From: Janibacter terrae NBRC 107853
GTDB taxonomy: Bacteria; Actinomycetota; Actinomycetes; Actinomycetales; Dermatophilaceae
DNA: 64,000 bases
Reading direction: 5' to 3'
Assembly (NCBI RefSeq): GCF_001591405.1
Contig: NZ_BCUV01000006.1
Coordinates: 248,001 to 312,000, forward strand
The notes below the pieces were generated by a model. That model saw only the letters and a list, made by a program, of their open reading frames with translations, searched no databases and was not told where the DNA came from. How positions within the stretch are numbered: position 1 is the first letter of the stretch; each line of letters opens with the position of its first letter. The position numbers and the translations under genes were made by a program. Of this stretch, positions 1 through 7,972 are shown piece by piece.

Positions 1-2424
1 GGTCAGGCTGACGGCCTCGCCCCACTCCTCGCGGGCGAGGATGAGGACCGCGAGGGTGCCGATCGCCATCACCAGGCCCACGCGGGCCAGCCTGATCAGT
101 CGCGCCGGGGAGAGGATCTGATCGCCGCTGCGTCGCGGGGGCTCGGACATGATCCCCGGCCGGGCCGGGTCCACGCCCAGCGCCATTGCGGGCGGGCCGT
201 CCATGATGATGTTGACCCACAGGATCTGCACGGCCGTCAACGGGGCCGGTAGCCCCATCACCGAGGCGCCGAGGAAGGTCGAGATGGCGCCCATGTTGGT
301 GGAGAGCTGGAAGCGCACGAACTTCACCACGTTGTCGTAGATCGAGCGACCCTCCTCGACGGCGCCGACAATGGTGGTGAAGTTGTCGTCGGTGAGGATG
401 AGGTCGCCCGCCTCCTTGGTGACCTCGGTTCCCGTCAGACCCATGGCCACGCCGATGTGCGCCGAGCGCAGCGCCGCGGCGTCGTTGACGCCATCACCAG
501 TCATGGCCACGACATGGCCCCGCGCGGTGAGCGCCTTCACGATGTCGACCTTGTGCTCGGGAGACACCCGGGCGAACACCGCCACCTCGTCGACGACGTC
601 GGCCAGCTCCTCGGTCGACAGCTCGGAGAGCTCGGCGCCGGTCATCGCGCGGCCCTCGATGCCGAGCTCGCGGGCGATGGCGACGGCGGTCGCGACGTGG
701 TCGCCGGTGATCATCTTCACCCCCACACCGGCCCGGTGGCACAGGGCCACCGCCGAGGTCGCCTCGGGCCGCGGTGGGTCGGCGATCCCGAGCAGGCCGA
801 GCAGGGTCAGCGACGCAACGTCGGAGTGTGGCTCGGATGACGGTGACTCGACCAGGCGGGTGGCCACGGCCAGCACGCGCAGTCCGCGCTCGCCCATTGC
901 CGCGATGGCGTCGTCGAGTCGCTCTCGGTCGGACGCGGTGAGCGCAACCTCCTCGCCGCCGAGCAGCCACGAGTCGCAACGCCGCAGCAGCACGTCGGCC
1001 GCGCCCTTGGCCAGCACGCGGGAAGCGGGACCCTCGTCGTGGTAGGTGACCATGTACTTGTAGTCGGCGTCGAAGGGGATCTCCGCCGATCGCGACCACT
1101 CCTGACGGCGCGCCGTCACGTCGAGCCCCGCCTTGGCCGCCAGCACGACCAGCGCACCCTCGGTCGGGTCGCCGATGATGCCGGCGCTATCCCCATCCCC
1201 GTCGCCGTCCGCCTTGAGTTCGGCGTCGCTGCACAGGGCGAGTGCGTCGAGCAGCAGCGGCGGCAGGCTTGCTTGCGCGCCGTCGGAGTAGAGGATTTCG
1301 CCGTCGGTGTCGTATCCCTGGCCGTGGACCGTGAGCACGTTCTCGCCCACGCGTACCTCGCGGACCGTCATCTCGTTGAGGGTCAGGGTGCCGGTCTTGT
1401 CGCTGCAGATGACGGTGGCCGAGCCCAGTGTCTCGACCGAGGCCAGCCGCTTGACGATCGCGTTGCGGCCCGCCATCCGGTGCACGCCGAGCGCGAGCGT
1501 CAGCGCCAGTACGGCCGGCAGGCCCTCCGGGACGGTCGCCACCGCGAGCGCCACGGCTCGCAGGGCGATCTCGGAGGGGGCCTCGCCCCGCGCCAGGGCC
1601 AGCGCGACGTACACCGTCACGGCGACGAGCCCGATCACGGCCAGCCGCTTGCCCAGGGTGTCGAGCTGCCGCTGCAGGGGGGTCTGCGGCTCCTCGCCAG
1701 TGGCGAGCATCTCGGCGATGGCGCCGACGGAGGTCTCCATGCCGGTGGCGGTCACGACCGCTTCGGCCCGTCCGCGGGTGAGCGCGGTGTTCATGTGGAC
1801 CATGCCGTCGCGATCTGCGAGGGGGGCGTCGTGTTCTACGGTCGAGTTGGCCCGTTTGGGGACGGGCTGGGACTCACCGGTCAGGGCCGATTCGTCGACC
1901 TCCACCGAGGAGGCGAGGATTAGGCGCGCGTCCGCGGGCACCCGGTCGCCCGCCTCGAGCAGGACGACGTCGCCGGGCACGAGGTCGCCGGCGTCGACGA
2001 CGAGGGTTCGCCCGTCGCGCCGGATCCGCGCCGAGGGGCTCAGCATGTTGCGTAGCGCCTCGAGGCTCTTCTCGGCTCGCTGCTCTTGGAAGAACCCGAT
2101 GCTGGCGTTGATGAGGAGCACCACGGCGATGACGATGGTGTCCTTGATCTCACCCACGAGGCCCGCGAGGACCGCGGCACCGATGAGCACCAGGATCAGG
2201 ACGCTGCGGAACTGGTCGAGGAAGCGCAGCAGCACCGGTCGGCGTACGGGCTCGGCCAGCTGGTTGGGGCCGAACCGGTCGAGCCGTGTCCGGGCCTCCT
2301 CGCTGCTCAGGCCTTGGGCGGGGTCGACCTCCAGTGTCATGGCCACTTCCTCGGCGCTGGCGGCGTGCGGGTTGCTGAGTGGGGTGCTGTGCGGGGTGGT
2401 GCTGGGGACGGGTGCCGCGGTCAT
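1..2424 (-). CDS. P2A-type cation-transporting ATPase (Ca2+/Mn2+ pump-like), C-terminus beyond window
   Basis: ATP-driven membrane pump, probably exporting a divalent cation. 808 codons are present and the C-terminal membrane helices run off the left edge. Seen: actuator motif TGESQPVP near residue 183, TM4 PEGLPAVL with Glu300, phosphorylation site DKTGTLT with Asp342, hinge GDGVND near 645, and TM6 NIIMDGPPAM (Asn738, Asp742, Met747). From memory, NI(L/I)MDGPPA is the reading in PMR1/SPCA Ca2+/Mn2+ pumps, which carry Gln where Met747 stands; SERCA reads NLVTDG. The ATG at 2424 overlaps the atpB stop (ATGA), so it is the last visible gene of the riboswitch-headed V-ATPase operon. Mn2+ or Ca2+ as substrate is inference; Na+ cannot be excluded. 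Confidence 0.9.
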   Translation of the reverse strand, partial: MTAAPVPSTTPHSTPLSNPHAASAEEVAMTLEVDPAQGLSSEEARTRLDRFGPNQLAEPVRRPVLLRFLDQFRSVLILVLIGAAVLAGLVGEIKDTIVIAVVLLINASIGFFQEQRAEKSLEALRNMLSPSARIRRDGRTLVVDAGDLVPGDVVLLEAGDRVPADARLILASSVEVDESALTGESQPVPKRANSTVEHDAPLADRDGMVHMNTALTRGRAEAVVTATGMETSVGAIAEMLATGEEPQTPLQRQLDTLGKRLAVIGLVAVTVYVALALARGEAPSEIALRAVALAVATVPEGLPAVLALTLALGVHRMAGRNAIVKRLASVETLGSATVICSDKTGTLTLNEMTVREVRVGENVLTVHGQGYDTDGEILYSDGAQASLPPLLLDALALCSDAELKADGDGDGDSAGIIGDPTEGALVVLAAKAGLDVTARRQEWSRSAEIPFDADYKYMVTYHDEGPASRVLAKGAADVLLRRCDSWLLGGEEVALTASDRERLDDAIAAMGERGLRVLAVATRLVESPSSEPHSDVASLTLLGLLGIADPPRPEATSAVALCHRAGVGVKMITGDHVATAVAIARELGIEGRAMTGAELSELSTEELADVVDEVAVFARVSPEHKVDIVKALTARGHVVAMTGDGVNDAAALRSAHIGVAMGLTGTEVTKEAGDLILTDDNFTTIVGAVEEGRSIYDNVVKFVRFQLSTNMGAISTFLGASVMGLPAPLTAVQILWVNIIMDGPPAMALGVDPARPGIMSEPPRRSGDQILSPARLIRLARVGLVMAIGTLAVLILAREEWGEAVSLT

Positions 2425-3974
2425 GGCTGGCTCCAGGTGGTGCTCTTGGCGGTGCTCTCGGTGCGCTCGGTGGGGGTGGTGGTGGTGCGGTGGTGCTGGG
2501 CGACGTGGTCGGCCCCGACCCGGCCTAGCTCGTCGGGCTCGAAGTCGCCGAGCAGTTCCCAGCCCAGGTCCAGGGTCTGGGTGATGGTCCGCCGGGCCTC
2601 GCCCTGGCCGACGAACTCCTCCTCGAAGCGACGGGCGAACGCGAGGTAGCGGCGGTCCTCGGCCGTCAGGCCGCTCTCGCCGACGATCGAGACCAGGCGC
2701 CGTACCTCGACGCCGCGGGCGTAGCAGGCGTAGAGCTGGTCGGCCAGACCCCGGTGGTCGGCCCGCGTACGCCCCGCGCCGACGCCGGCGTTCATCAGCC
2801 GCGACAGCGACGGCAGGACGTCGAAGGGCGGGTCGACGCCGCGTCCGGCCATGTCGCGCGAGAGGACCACCTGTCCCTCGGTGATGTAGCCGGTGAGGTC
2901 CGGGATCGGGTGGGTGATGTCGCCGTCGGGCATGGTCAGCAGCGACAGCTGGGTCAAGGAGCCGGTCGAGCCGTGCACCCGTCCCGCCCGCTCGAAGAGG
3001 GAGGCCAGATCGGTGTACATGTAGCCGGGGTAGCCGCGCCGCCCCGGCATCTCCTCGCGGGCCGCGGCGATCTCGCGCAGCGCCTCGCAGTACGCGGTGA
3101 TGTCGGTGAGGATCACCAGGACGTGCAGGTGCTTCTCGAAGGCGAGATACTCGGCCAGCGTCAGCGCCACCCGGGGGGTGAGCAACCGCTCGATGGTGGG
3201 GTCGTCGGCCAGGTTGAGCAACAGCACATTGCGGTGCCCTGATGCGCTGGTGGCGAACTGGTCCCGGAAGAAGTCGGCCTCGCGGCGCGTGACGCCCATC
3301 GCTGCGAAGACGACCACTACTCCCTCGGTCCCGTCGGCCTGGTTGTCGTGTCTGGCCTCGCCGGGCACCCGGGCCTGGATGGCGATCCGGGCGGCCACCT
3401 CAGCGGCGGGCAGCCCGGCCGCGGTGAAGACGGGCAGCTTCTGCCCACGGACCAGGGTGTTGAGGCCATCGATGGCCGAGAAGCCGGTCTCGATGAACTG
3501 GTCGGGGTGGATCCGCGCGACGGGGTTGAGCGGCAGCCCGTTCACCGGCCGGTACGCCTCGGCGGTGGGCTCCGGCCGGCCGTCCCGCGGACGCCCGGCA
3601 CCGTCGAGGACGCGTCCCAGTACGTCGGTCCCGACGCCGGTGACCGCTGCGCGGAACCGCGCGCGCACGGCGACGTTGGCCCGGCCCATGCCCTCGGTGC
3701 CGCCGAGCACCTGAACCACCGCGCGGGAGCGGTCCACCTCGAGGACCTGGCCGTCGCGTTCCGTGCCGTCGTCGGTGACGACGGTGACGACGTCGCCGAA
3801 CGCTACGGCCTCGGCGCCCTCGACCAGCAGCAGCGGCCCGGCCACCCGGCGTACGTCGCGCATCTCGATCGTGGGCAGGATGCCCACGGGTGCGACGGCG
3901 ACGGCGTCCCGCGCGCGGGTGATCGTGTCCGCGGTGTCTTCCGGGCTGTCTTTGGAGCTGTCCAGCGTGGTCAT
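2421..3974 (-). CDS. atpB: V/A-type ATPase regulatory subunit B
   Basis: Non-catalytic nucleotide-binding subunit of the peripheral V1/A1 head, alternating with subunit A in the hexamer. The 517-aa protein has the usual B-subunit layout: beta-barrel start (MRDVRRVAGPLLLVEG), the conserved ETGFSAIDGLNTLVRGQKLP stretch, no Walker A lysine motif, then READFFRDQF and MPGRRGYPGYMYTDLASLFERAG. The C-terminal 45 residues are a low-complexity Thr/Glu/Arg tail longer than usual. The start ATG at 3974 overlaps the stop of subunit A by 4 bp, and its own stop overlaps the start of the P-type ATPase by 4 bp, which implies translational coupling. Confidence 0.96.
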   Translation of the reverse strand: MTTLDSSKDSPEDTADTITRARDAVAVAPVGILPTIEMRDVRRVAGPLLLVEGAEAVAFGDVVTVVTDDGTERDGQVLEVDRSRAVVQVLGGTEGMGRANVAVRARFRAAVTGVGTDVLGRVLDGAGRPRDGRPEPTAEAYRPVNGLPLNPVARIHPDQFIETGFSAIDGLNTLVRGQKLPVFTAAGLPAAEVAARIAIQARVPGEARHDNQADGTEGVVVVFAAMGVTRREADFFRDQFATSASGHRNVLLLNLADDPTIERLLTPRVALTLAEYLAFEKHLHVLVILTDITAYCEALREIAAAREEMPGRRGYPGYMYTDLASLFERAGRVHGSTGSLTQLSLLTMPDGDITHPIPDLTGYITEGQVVLSRDMAGRGVDPPFDVLPSLSRLMNAGVGAGRTRADHRGLADQLYACYARGVEVRRLVSIVGESGLTAEDRRYLAFARRFEEEFVGQGEARRTITQTLDLGWELLGDFEPDELGRVGADHVAQHHRTTTTPTERTESTAKSTTWSQP

Positions 3975-5821
3975 CGCTGCTCCTCCTCGTCGGTGGTGAG
4001 TGCCGCGCGCTCCTCAGTAGCGCGCTCTTTGGTGGTGAGTGCGGCGTGCATGGTCGAGACGGCGTCGTCGAGGTGTCGCTCGAGCGTGTCGTCGACCGGC
4101 CAGCCACGTGCTGCGGCGACCGTGCGCAGGACGGGGTGGGCGACGACGTCGGCGACGGGTCGCCCGGCGGTGACCGCAGCGGTCATGGCCTCCTCGGCCG
4201 ACTTGATCAGTCGCAGCATCGTGACCTGCTTGGCCGGCGGACAGCTGGCGTCGGCGGGGTCGAAGGAGTTCTGCTGCAGGTAGTCCTCGCGGAGCATGCG
4301 ACCCACGCGCAGGGTGACTCGCTGGGGCGGCGCTACCGCCTCCACGCCCAGGAGGCTGACCACCTCCTGCAGGCTCCCTTCCTCCTGCAGCGTGCGGACG
4401 GCCCAGGCGCTGAGGCGCGACCAGTCCTCGGCGACGTGCTCGTCGAACCACTCGCCCAGCCGGTAGGTGGTGTAGCTGCGTGTCCAGTTGATCGACGGGA
4501 AGTGGCGGCTGCGGGCCAGGCTCGCATCGAGCGCCCAGAAGCATCCGGCCACGCGCAGGCTGTTCTGGGTGACCGGCTCGGAGAAGTCCCCGCCTGCGGG
4601 CGACACGGCGCCGACGACGGTGACCGACCCGCTACGCGGGGTGGAGCCGAGGCAGTCGACGAGCCCGGCGCGCTCATAGAAGGCCGCGAGGCGGGTGGCG
4701 AGGTAGGCGGGGTAGCCGTCCTCGGCCGGGATCTCGCCGAGACGACCCGACACCTCGCGCAGTGCCTCGCCCCAGCGGCTGGTGGAGTCGGCGAGCAGGA
4801 CGGCGTGCAGGCCTTGGTCGCGGTAGTACTCGGCCATCGTGATGCCGAGGTAGACGCTGGCCTCCCGGGCCGCGACCGGCATGTTGGAGGTGTTGGCCAC
4901 GAGCACGGTCCGCTCCATCAGGGGGCGACCGGTGCGCGGGTCAGAGAGCTGTGGGAACTCCTCGAGCACCTCGGTCAGCTCGTTGCCCCGCTCGCCGCAG
5001 CCGACGTAGACCACCACGTCGGCCTCGGCGTGCTTGGCGATCGCCTGCTCGAGCACCGTCTTGCCGGTGCCGAATCCGCCGGGGATGATGCCGGCACCGC
5101 CGAGGGCGATCGGGAAGAGGCTGTCGAGGACCCGCTGGCCGGTGAGCAGCGGGCGGTGCAGGGCCTGGTGTCCCCGCACGGGACGGGGCCTGCGGATCGG
5201 CCAGCGTTGCAGCATTTGCACGTCGTGGCCCTGGACGCGGGCGATGACCTCGTCGACGCGGTGCGACCCCTCCGCGACGTGCTCCACCACGCCGCGGACG
5301 CCCGGCGGCACCAGGACGCGGTGGCGCAGCGCTGTGGTCTCCTGCACGGTCCCGAGCTCGTCGCCCGCCTCCACGCGGTCGCCCGCCACCACGGACGGCA
5401 CGAACTCCCAGGTCCGGGAGCGGTCGAGGCCGGGCAGGTCGGCGCCGCGCGGGATGTAGATGCCGTGTTCGGCGTTCAGGGCGGCGAGCGGGCGCTGGGT
5501 GCCGTCGAACACGGTGCCGAGCAGCCCGGGGCCGAGTTCGATGGTCAGCGGTCCCCCGGTGCCGGTCACGGGGTCGCCGACGCGCAGCCCCGAGGTGTCC
5601 TCGAAGACCTGTACCGTGGCCAGGGCGCCGTCGAGGCGGATCACCTCCCCGGGCAGGTCCTGCGGGCCGACCTTGACCACGTCGTAGAGCCGGCACGCGG
5701 GTAGGCCAGCGACCTCGAGGACTGGGCCCGAGACCCGCACCACCGTCCCGACCTGGTCGCCGGAACCGGCCGGCGCGCCGCCGTGTGTCGTGCTCGGCAT
5801 CGTGGTGGGTGTCGTGCTCAT
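3971..5821 (-). CDS. atpA: V/A-type ATPase catalytic subunit A
   Basis: Catalytic ATP-hydrolysing or ATP-synthesising subunit of the V1/A1 head. The 616-aa protein has an N-terminal beta-barrel (about 24-90), the A-specific bulge region (about 115-205), the P-loop GGFGTGKT at 248-255, GERGNE at 276-281, ADSTSRWGEALREVS and the YPAYLATRLAAFYERAG segment. The start ATG at 5821 is chosen because it overlaps the subunit F stop by 4 bp and places the conserved VGTVVRVSGPVLEV near residue 24; the reading frame is open further upstream but that part is compositional shadow. An acidic C-terminal tail ends in EEEQR. Fourth-last gene (F-A-B-P-type) of the operon. Confidence 0.97.
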   Translation of the reverse strand: MSTTPTTMPSTTHGGAPAGSGDQVGTVVRVSGPVLEVAGLPACRLYDVVKVGPQDLPGEVIRLDGALATVQVFEDTSGLRVGDPVTGTGGPLTIELGPGLLGTVFDGTQRPLAALNAEHGIYIPRGADLPGLDRSRTWEFVPSVVAGDRVEAGDELGTVQETTALRHRVLVPPGVRGVVEHVAEGSHRVDEVIARVQGHDVQMLQRWPIRRPRPVRGHQALHRPLLTGQRVLDSLFPIALGGAGIIPGGFGTGKTVLEQAIAKHAEADVVVYVGCGERGNELTEVLEEFPQLSDPRTGRPLMERTVLVANTSNMPVAAREASVYLGITMAEYYRDQGLHAVLLADSTSRWGEALREVSGRLGEIPAEDGYPAYLATRLAAFYERAGLVDCLGSTPRSGSVTVVGAVSPAGGDFSEPVTQNSLRVAGCFWALDASLARSRHFPSINWTRSYTTYRLGEWFDEHVAEDWSRLSAWAVRTLQEEGSLQEVVSLLGVEAVAPPQRVTLRVGRMLREDYLQQNSFDPADASCPPAKQVTMLRLIKSAEEAMTAAVTAGRPVADVVAHPVLRTVAAARGWPVDDTLERHLDDAVSTMHAALTTKERATEERAALTTDEEEQR

Positions 5822-6234
5822 GGGTGGTCTCCTTCGGGGACGAAGCTGATCTCGTAGCCGACCGCTCGTCCGAGCAGTCGCTGGAGCTGGTCGTGGGGCT
5901 CGGTGTCCACGGCCGGGGCGTCGGGCGGGAGGCCGACCACGAGGACGTCGGTGCGCTCGGCCCAGGCATCGCGGGCGGCGAGTGGCAGTCGAGTCCACGC
6001 GTCGTGGTGCACCAAGACCACCGCGCGGCCGTCGCCGGGCAGGCGCACAGCTGTCTCGACAGCTCTGTTGACGGCGTCGGCTCCGATCTCCCCGTCCGGG
6101 CCGGGCTCGGGCACCACCGTCGCGGCGCCCGCGAGGCGGAAGCCCGCGTCGACGTCTCGCGGAGCCACCACGACGACCTCCGAGTCCACTTCTGAGTCCA
6201 TCCGTGGCGCTGAGGGGGTAAGCGCGTTCGTCAC
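5818..6234 (-). CDS. atpF: V/A-type ATPase subunit F
   Basis: Small central-stalk subunit (138 aa). A Rossmann-like start (VVVVAPRDVDAGFRLAGA) is followed by EPHDQLQRLLGRAVGYEISFVPEG, which matches the F-subunit pattern of a short alpha/beta domain with a C-terminal helix. I use the GTG at 6234 because it overlaps the subunit C stop (GTGA); an ATG at 6201, 11 codons later, is an alternative and would remove a non-conserved leader. Assignment rests on position between C and A and on length; sequence identity to distant F subunits is low. Confidence 0.85.
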   Translation of the reverse strand: MTNALTPSAPRMDSEVDSEVVVVAPRDVDAGFRLAGAATVVPEPGPDGEIGADAVNRAVETAVRLPGDGRAVVLVHHDAWTRLPLAARDAWAERTDVLVVGLPPDAPAVDTEPHDQLQRLLGRAVGYEISFVPEGDHP

Positions 6235-7115
6235 GGGGTCCTCCGGTCCGCTCCGCCGGTGACGAGGATCAGTCCGGCTCGGCGGTGTCGGCGCGCGCGC
6301 TCCTCGAGCAGCAGCACGTAGCCCACCAGCGGGTCGGCGCTCTCGGCGTCGCCGCGGCGCAGCCGCGCGGCGGCGCCGGCGGTGGCCTCGTCGTGCAGGT
6401 CCCGGTCGACATGGCCGAGATCCCCGTGCAACTCGTACGCCGCTGCGGCGGCCCGCCAGCGTGGGTAGACGCCGAGAACGGGAGCCCAGCGGCCAGTGAT
6501 CGCGTGCTCCAGGTCGCGGACGCCGAGGCGCCCGAGCGGCATCAGCCGGCCGGGGTCGACGTCCGACCGGGCCAGCGCGATGAGCAGGTTGCGCTGGTCC
6601 CGCTCGCGGGCGAGGAGGTCCGCGACGGGACGCGAACGCGGGTGGGCCGCGCGTTCGCCCCACTCGGCGTGCGCCGTGGCCGTCACTGCGAGCTCGAGCT
6701 CCTCGACGTCGCGGTGCAGCTCGAAGCGTGACCACAGCCGAGGCAGGGCCGCCGCCGTGATCGGCGTCGGCAGCCGCAGCCGTTCGAGGAGGGCCACGAC
6801 GCCCGCCTCGTCCCGCGTGTGGGCGAGCTCGGCGGCCCGCTCGGGGGTGATGGCACCGACCGCGCGCACCCCCCGGAGCCGGTCTTCAGGCGGGAGGCCC
6901 GAGGCCGCGCCGCGCAGCAGCGCGAGGGCGTCGCGCAGGTCGTGTCGTCCCGTCAGCACCTGTGCCACCGCGCGTGCCTCGCCCACGAACAGCTGCGGCA
7001 GCCGACGCATCTCCTCGCTCTCCTCGCGATCACCCTGGCCTGCTCCGTCCGGGGTCAGGCGCGACATCCGGGCCCGCAGGGCCGTCGAGCCGGCGACGTA
7101 CAGCGGTGCCGTCAT
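6231..7115 (-). CDS. atpC: V/A-type ATPase subunit C (central socket)
   Basis: Subunit C/d links the rotor stalk to the membrane ring. The 294-aa, mainly helical protein has several LxxxxDxxxLxxALR-type repeats (for example GRHDLRDALALLRGAAS and ALARSDVDPGRLMPLGRLG) and ends in VGYVLLLEERARRHRRAGLILV, the C-terminal helix pattern of this family. It overlaps subunit E by 4 bp upstream and subunit F by 4 bp downstream. Its size is slightly below the roughly 320-350 aa common in other bacteria. Identity is supported mostly by position in the operon and the C-terminal motif. Confidence 0.88.
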   Translation of the reverse strand: MTAPLYVAGSTALRARMSRLTPDGAGQGDREESEEMRRLPQLFVGEARAVAQVLTGRHDLRDALALLRGAASGLPPEDRLRGVRAVGAITPERAAELAHTRDEAGVVALLERLRLPTPITAAALPRLWSRFELHRDVEELELAVTATAHAEWGERAAHPRSRPVADLLARERDQRNLLIALARSDVDPGRLMPLGRLGVRDLEHAITGRWAPVLGVYPRWRAAAAAYELHGDLGHVDRDLHDEATAGAAARLRRGDAESADPLVGYVLLLEERARRHRRAGLILVTGGADRRTP

Positions 7116-7744
7116 CGCGGGTCCACCTCCGGGACCACTTCCGCGTCAGCTTTCGCGTCCGCTTCGGGGTCCACTTCCGGGTGCGGTTCGCACACCGCGT
7201 CGCGCAGCACCGGGCGCAGCAGCGGCCACGCCGCGTCAAGGCGTCCTTCGGCGGTGTTGTGCACCGCTCGCCCCTGGGCGTCGCGCAGCACGACGCCGAC
7301 CCCCACGGGTCCAGTCTCCACGACGAGGCAGGGCCGGTGGCGGCGTACGGCGTCCAGGTGGGCCGGATCGACCGTGCAGGAGGTGGCCGAGGGCAGGAGA
7401 GCCATCGCCTCGTCGAGGAGGTCGAGCGTGGCCGCAGTCCCGTGGCCTGTGCCGACCAGTTCCTGCAGCTCCTTTCCGGCAGCCGTGCGCACCCGTTCGA
7501 GCTCGGCGTCGACCACCTCGCGAACGTGGGCGCGGGACGCGGCTGCCCCGGTGGAGCGGACGCGGAGCGCCTGGTCGCGGGCGGTCGACTCGGCTCGGGT
7601 GAGGATGCCGAGGCGGTCGCGCTCGGCCGCCTGGTGGGCTTCCCGGAGGATCTCGCGGGCGCGATGTTCGTCCCGGGCGAGCACGTCGGCCAGGTCGCGA
7701 CGACCGTCGTGCTCCATGGTCTCGAGCAGCGCCTGGAGGGTCAT
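7112..7744 (-). CDS. atpE: V/A-type ATPase subunit E (peripheral stalk)
   Basis: Peripheral-stalk subunit, 210 aa. The N-terminal half is a long charged coiled coil (MTLQALLETMEHDGRRDLADVL and onward, rich in Ala/Arg/Glu). The C-terminal half has the compact globular domain expected to contact the A/B head (CLVVETGPVGVGVVLRDAQGRAVHNTAEGRLDAAWPLLRP; the N-R/T-AEGRLD element is typical). It ends in an acidic Asp/Glu/Ala tail with repeated DPE/ADA units. The ATG at 7744 lies one base after the subunit K stop and the gene overlaps subunit C by 4 bp. The coiled coil presumably pairs with the G/H-like protein encoded at 10063-10470. Confidence 0.88.
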   Translation of the reverse strand: MTLQALLETMEHDGRRDLADVLARDEHRAREILREAHQAAERDRLGILTRAESTARDQALRVRSTGAAASRAHVREVVDAELERVRTAAGKELQELVGTGHGTAATLDLLDEAMALLPSATSCTVDPAHLDAVRRHRPCLVVETGPVGVGVVLRDAQGRAVHNTAEGRLDAAWPLLRPVLRDAVCEPHPEVDPEADAKADAEVVPEVDPR

Positions 7745-7745
7745 G

Positions 7746-7967
7746 TCAGCCGCCCAGCAGGAGCACGATCATGGCCGCGACCGCGAAGCCCAGGATGACG
7801 AGCGTCTCGGGGATGGCCACGAGCAGGATGGCCCGACCGGCGAGCTCGGGCTTCTCGGCGATGGCTCCCATGGCCGCCGCGCCGATCCGCGCCTGGGCGT
7901 AGCCGGTGGCGAGGGCGGCGAGGCCGACGGCGAGTCCTGCTCCGAGGGCGATGAGTCCGGTTTCCAT
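7746..7967 (-). CDS. atpK: V/A-type ATPase proteolipid ring subunit K/c
   Basis: Ring-forming ion-binding proteolipid, 73 aa, a single two-helix hairpin. Helix 1 holds GYAQARIGAAAMGAIAEKPE with Gln25; helix 2 holds AIPETLVILGF with the ion-carrying Glu54 followed by Thr55. Gln25, Glu54 and Thr55 occupy the positions that coordinate Na+ in Na+-type c rings. However, the same trio (AQARIG and PETLVI) occurs, as I remember it, in the proton-pumping Thermus enzyme, so the transported ion is not settled. A ribosome-binding site AAAGGTG overlaps the stop of subunit I just upstream. It is too short to be noticed by length alone but its family is clear. Confidence 0.95.
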   Translation of the reverse strand: METGLIALGAGLAVGLAALATGYAQARIGAAAMGAIAEKPELAGRAILLVAIPETLVILGFAVAAMIVLLLGG

Positions 7968-7972
7968 GTGTG

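Noticed and set aside
7746-7967. Assigning Na+ specificity to the V-ATPase from Gln25/Glu54/Thr55
   Set aside because: The proton-pumping Thermus ring has the same residues in my recollection, so the signature is not decisive.
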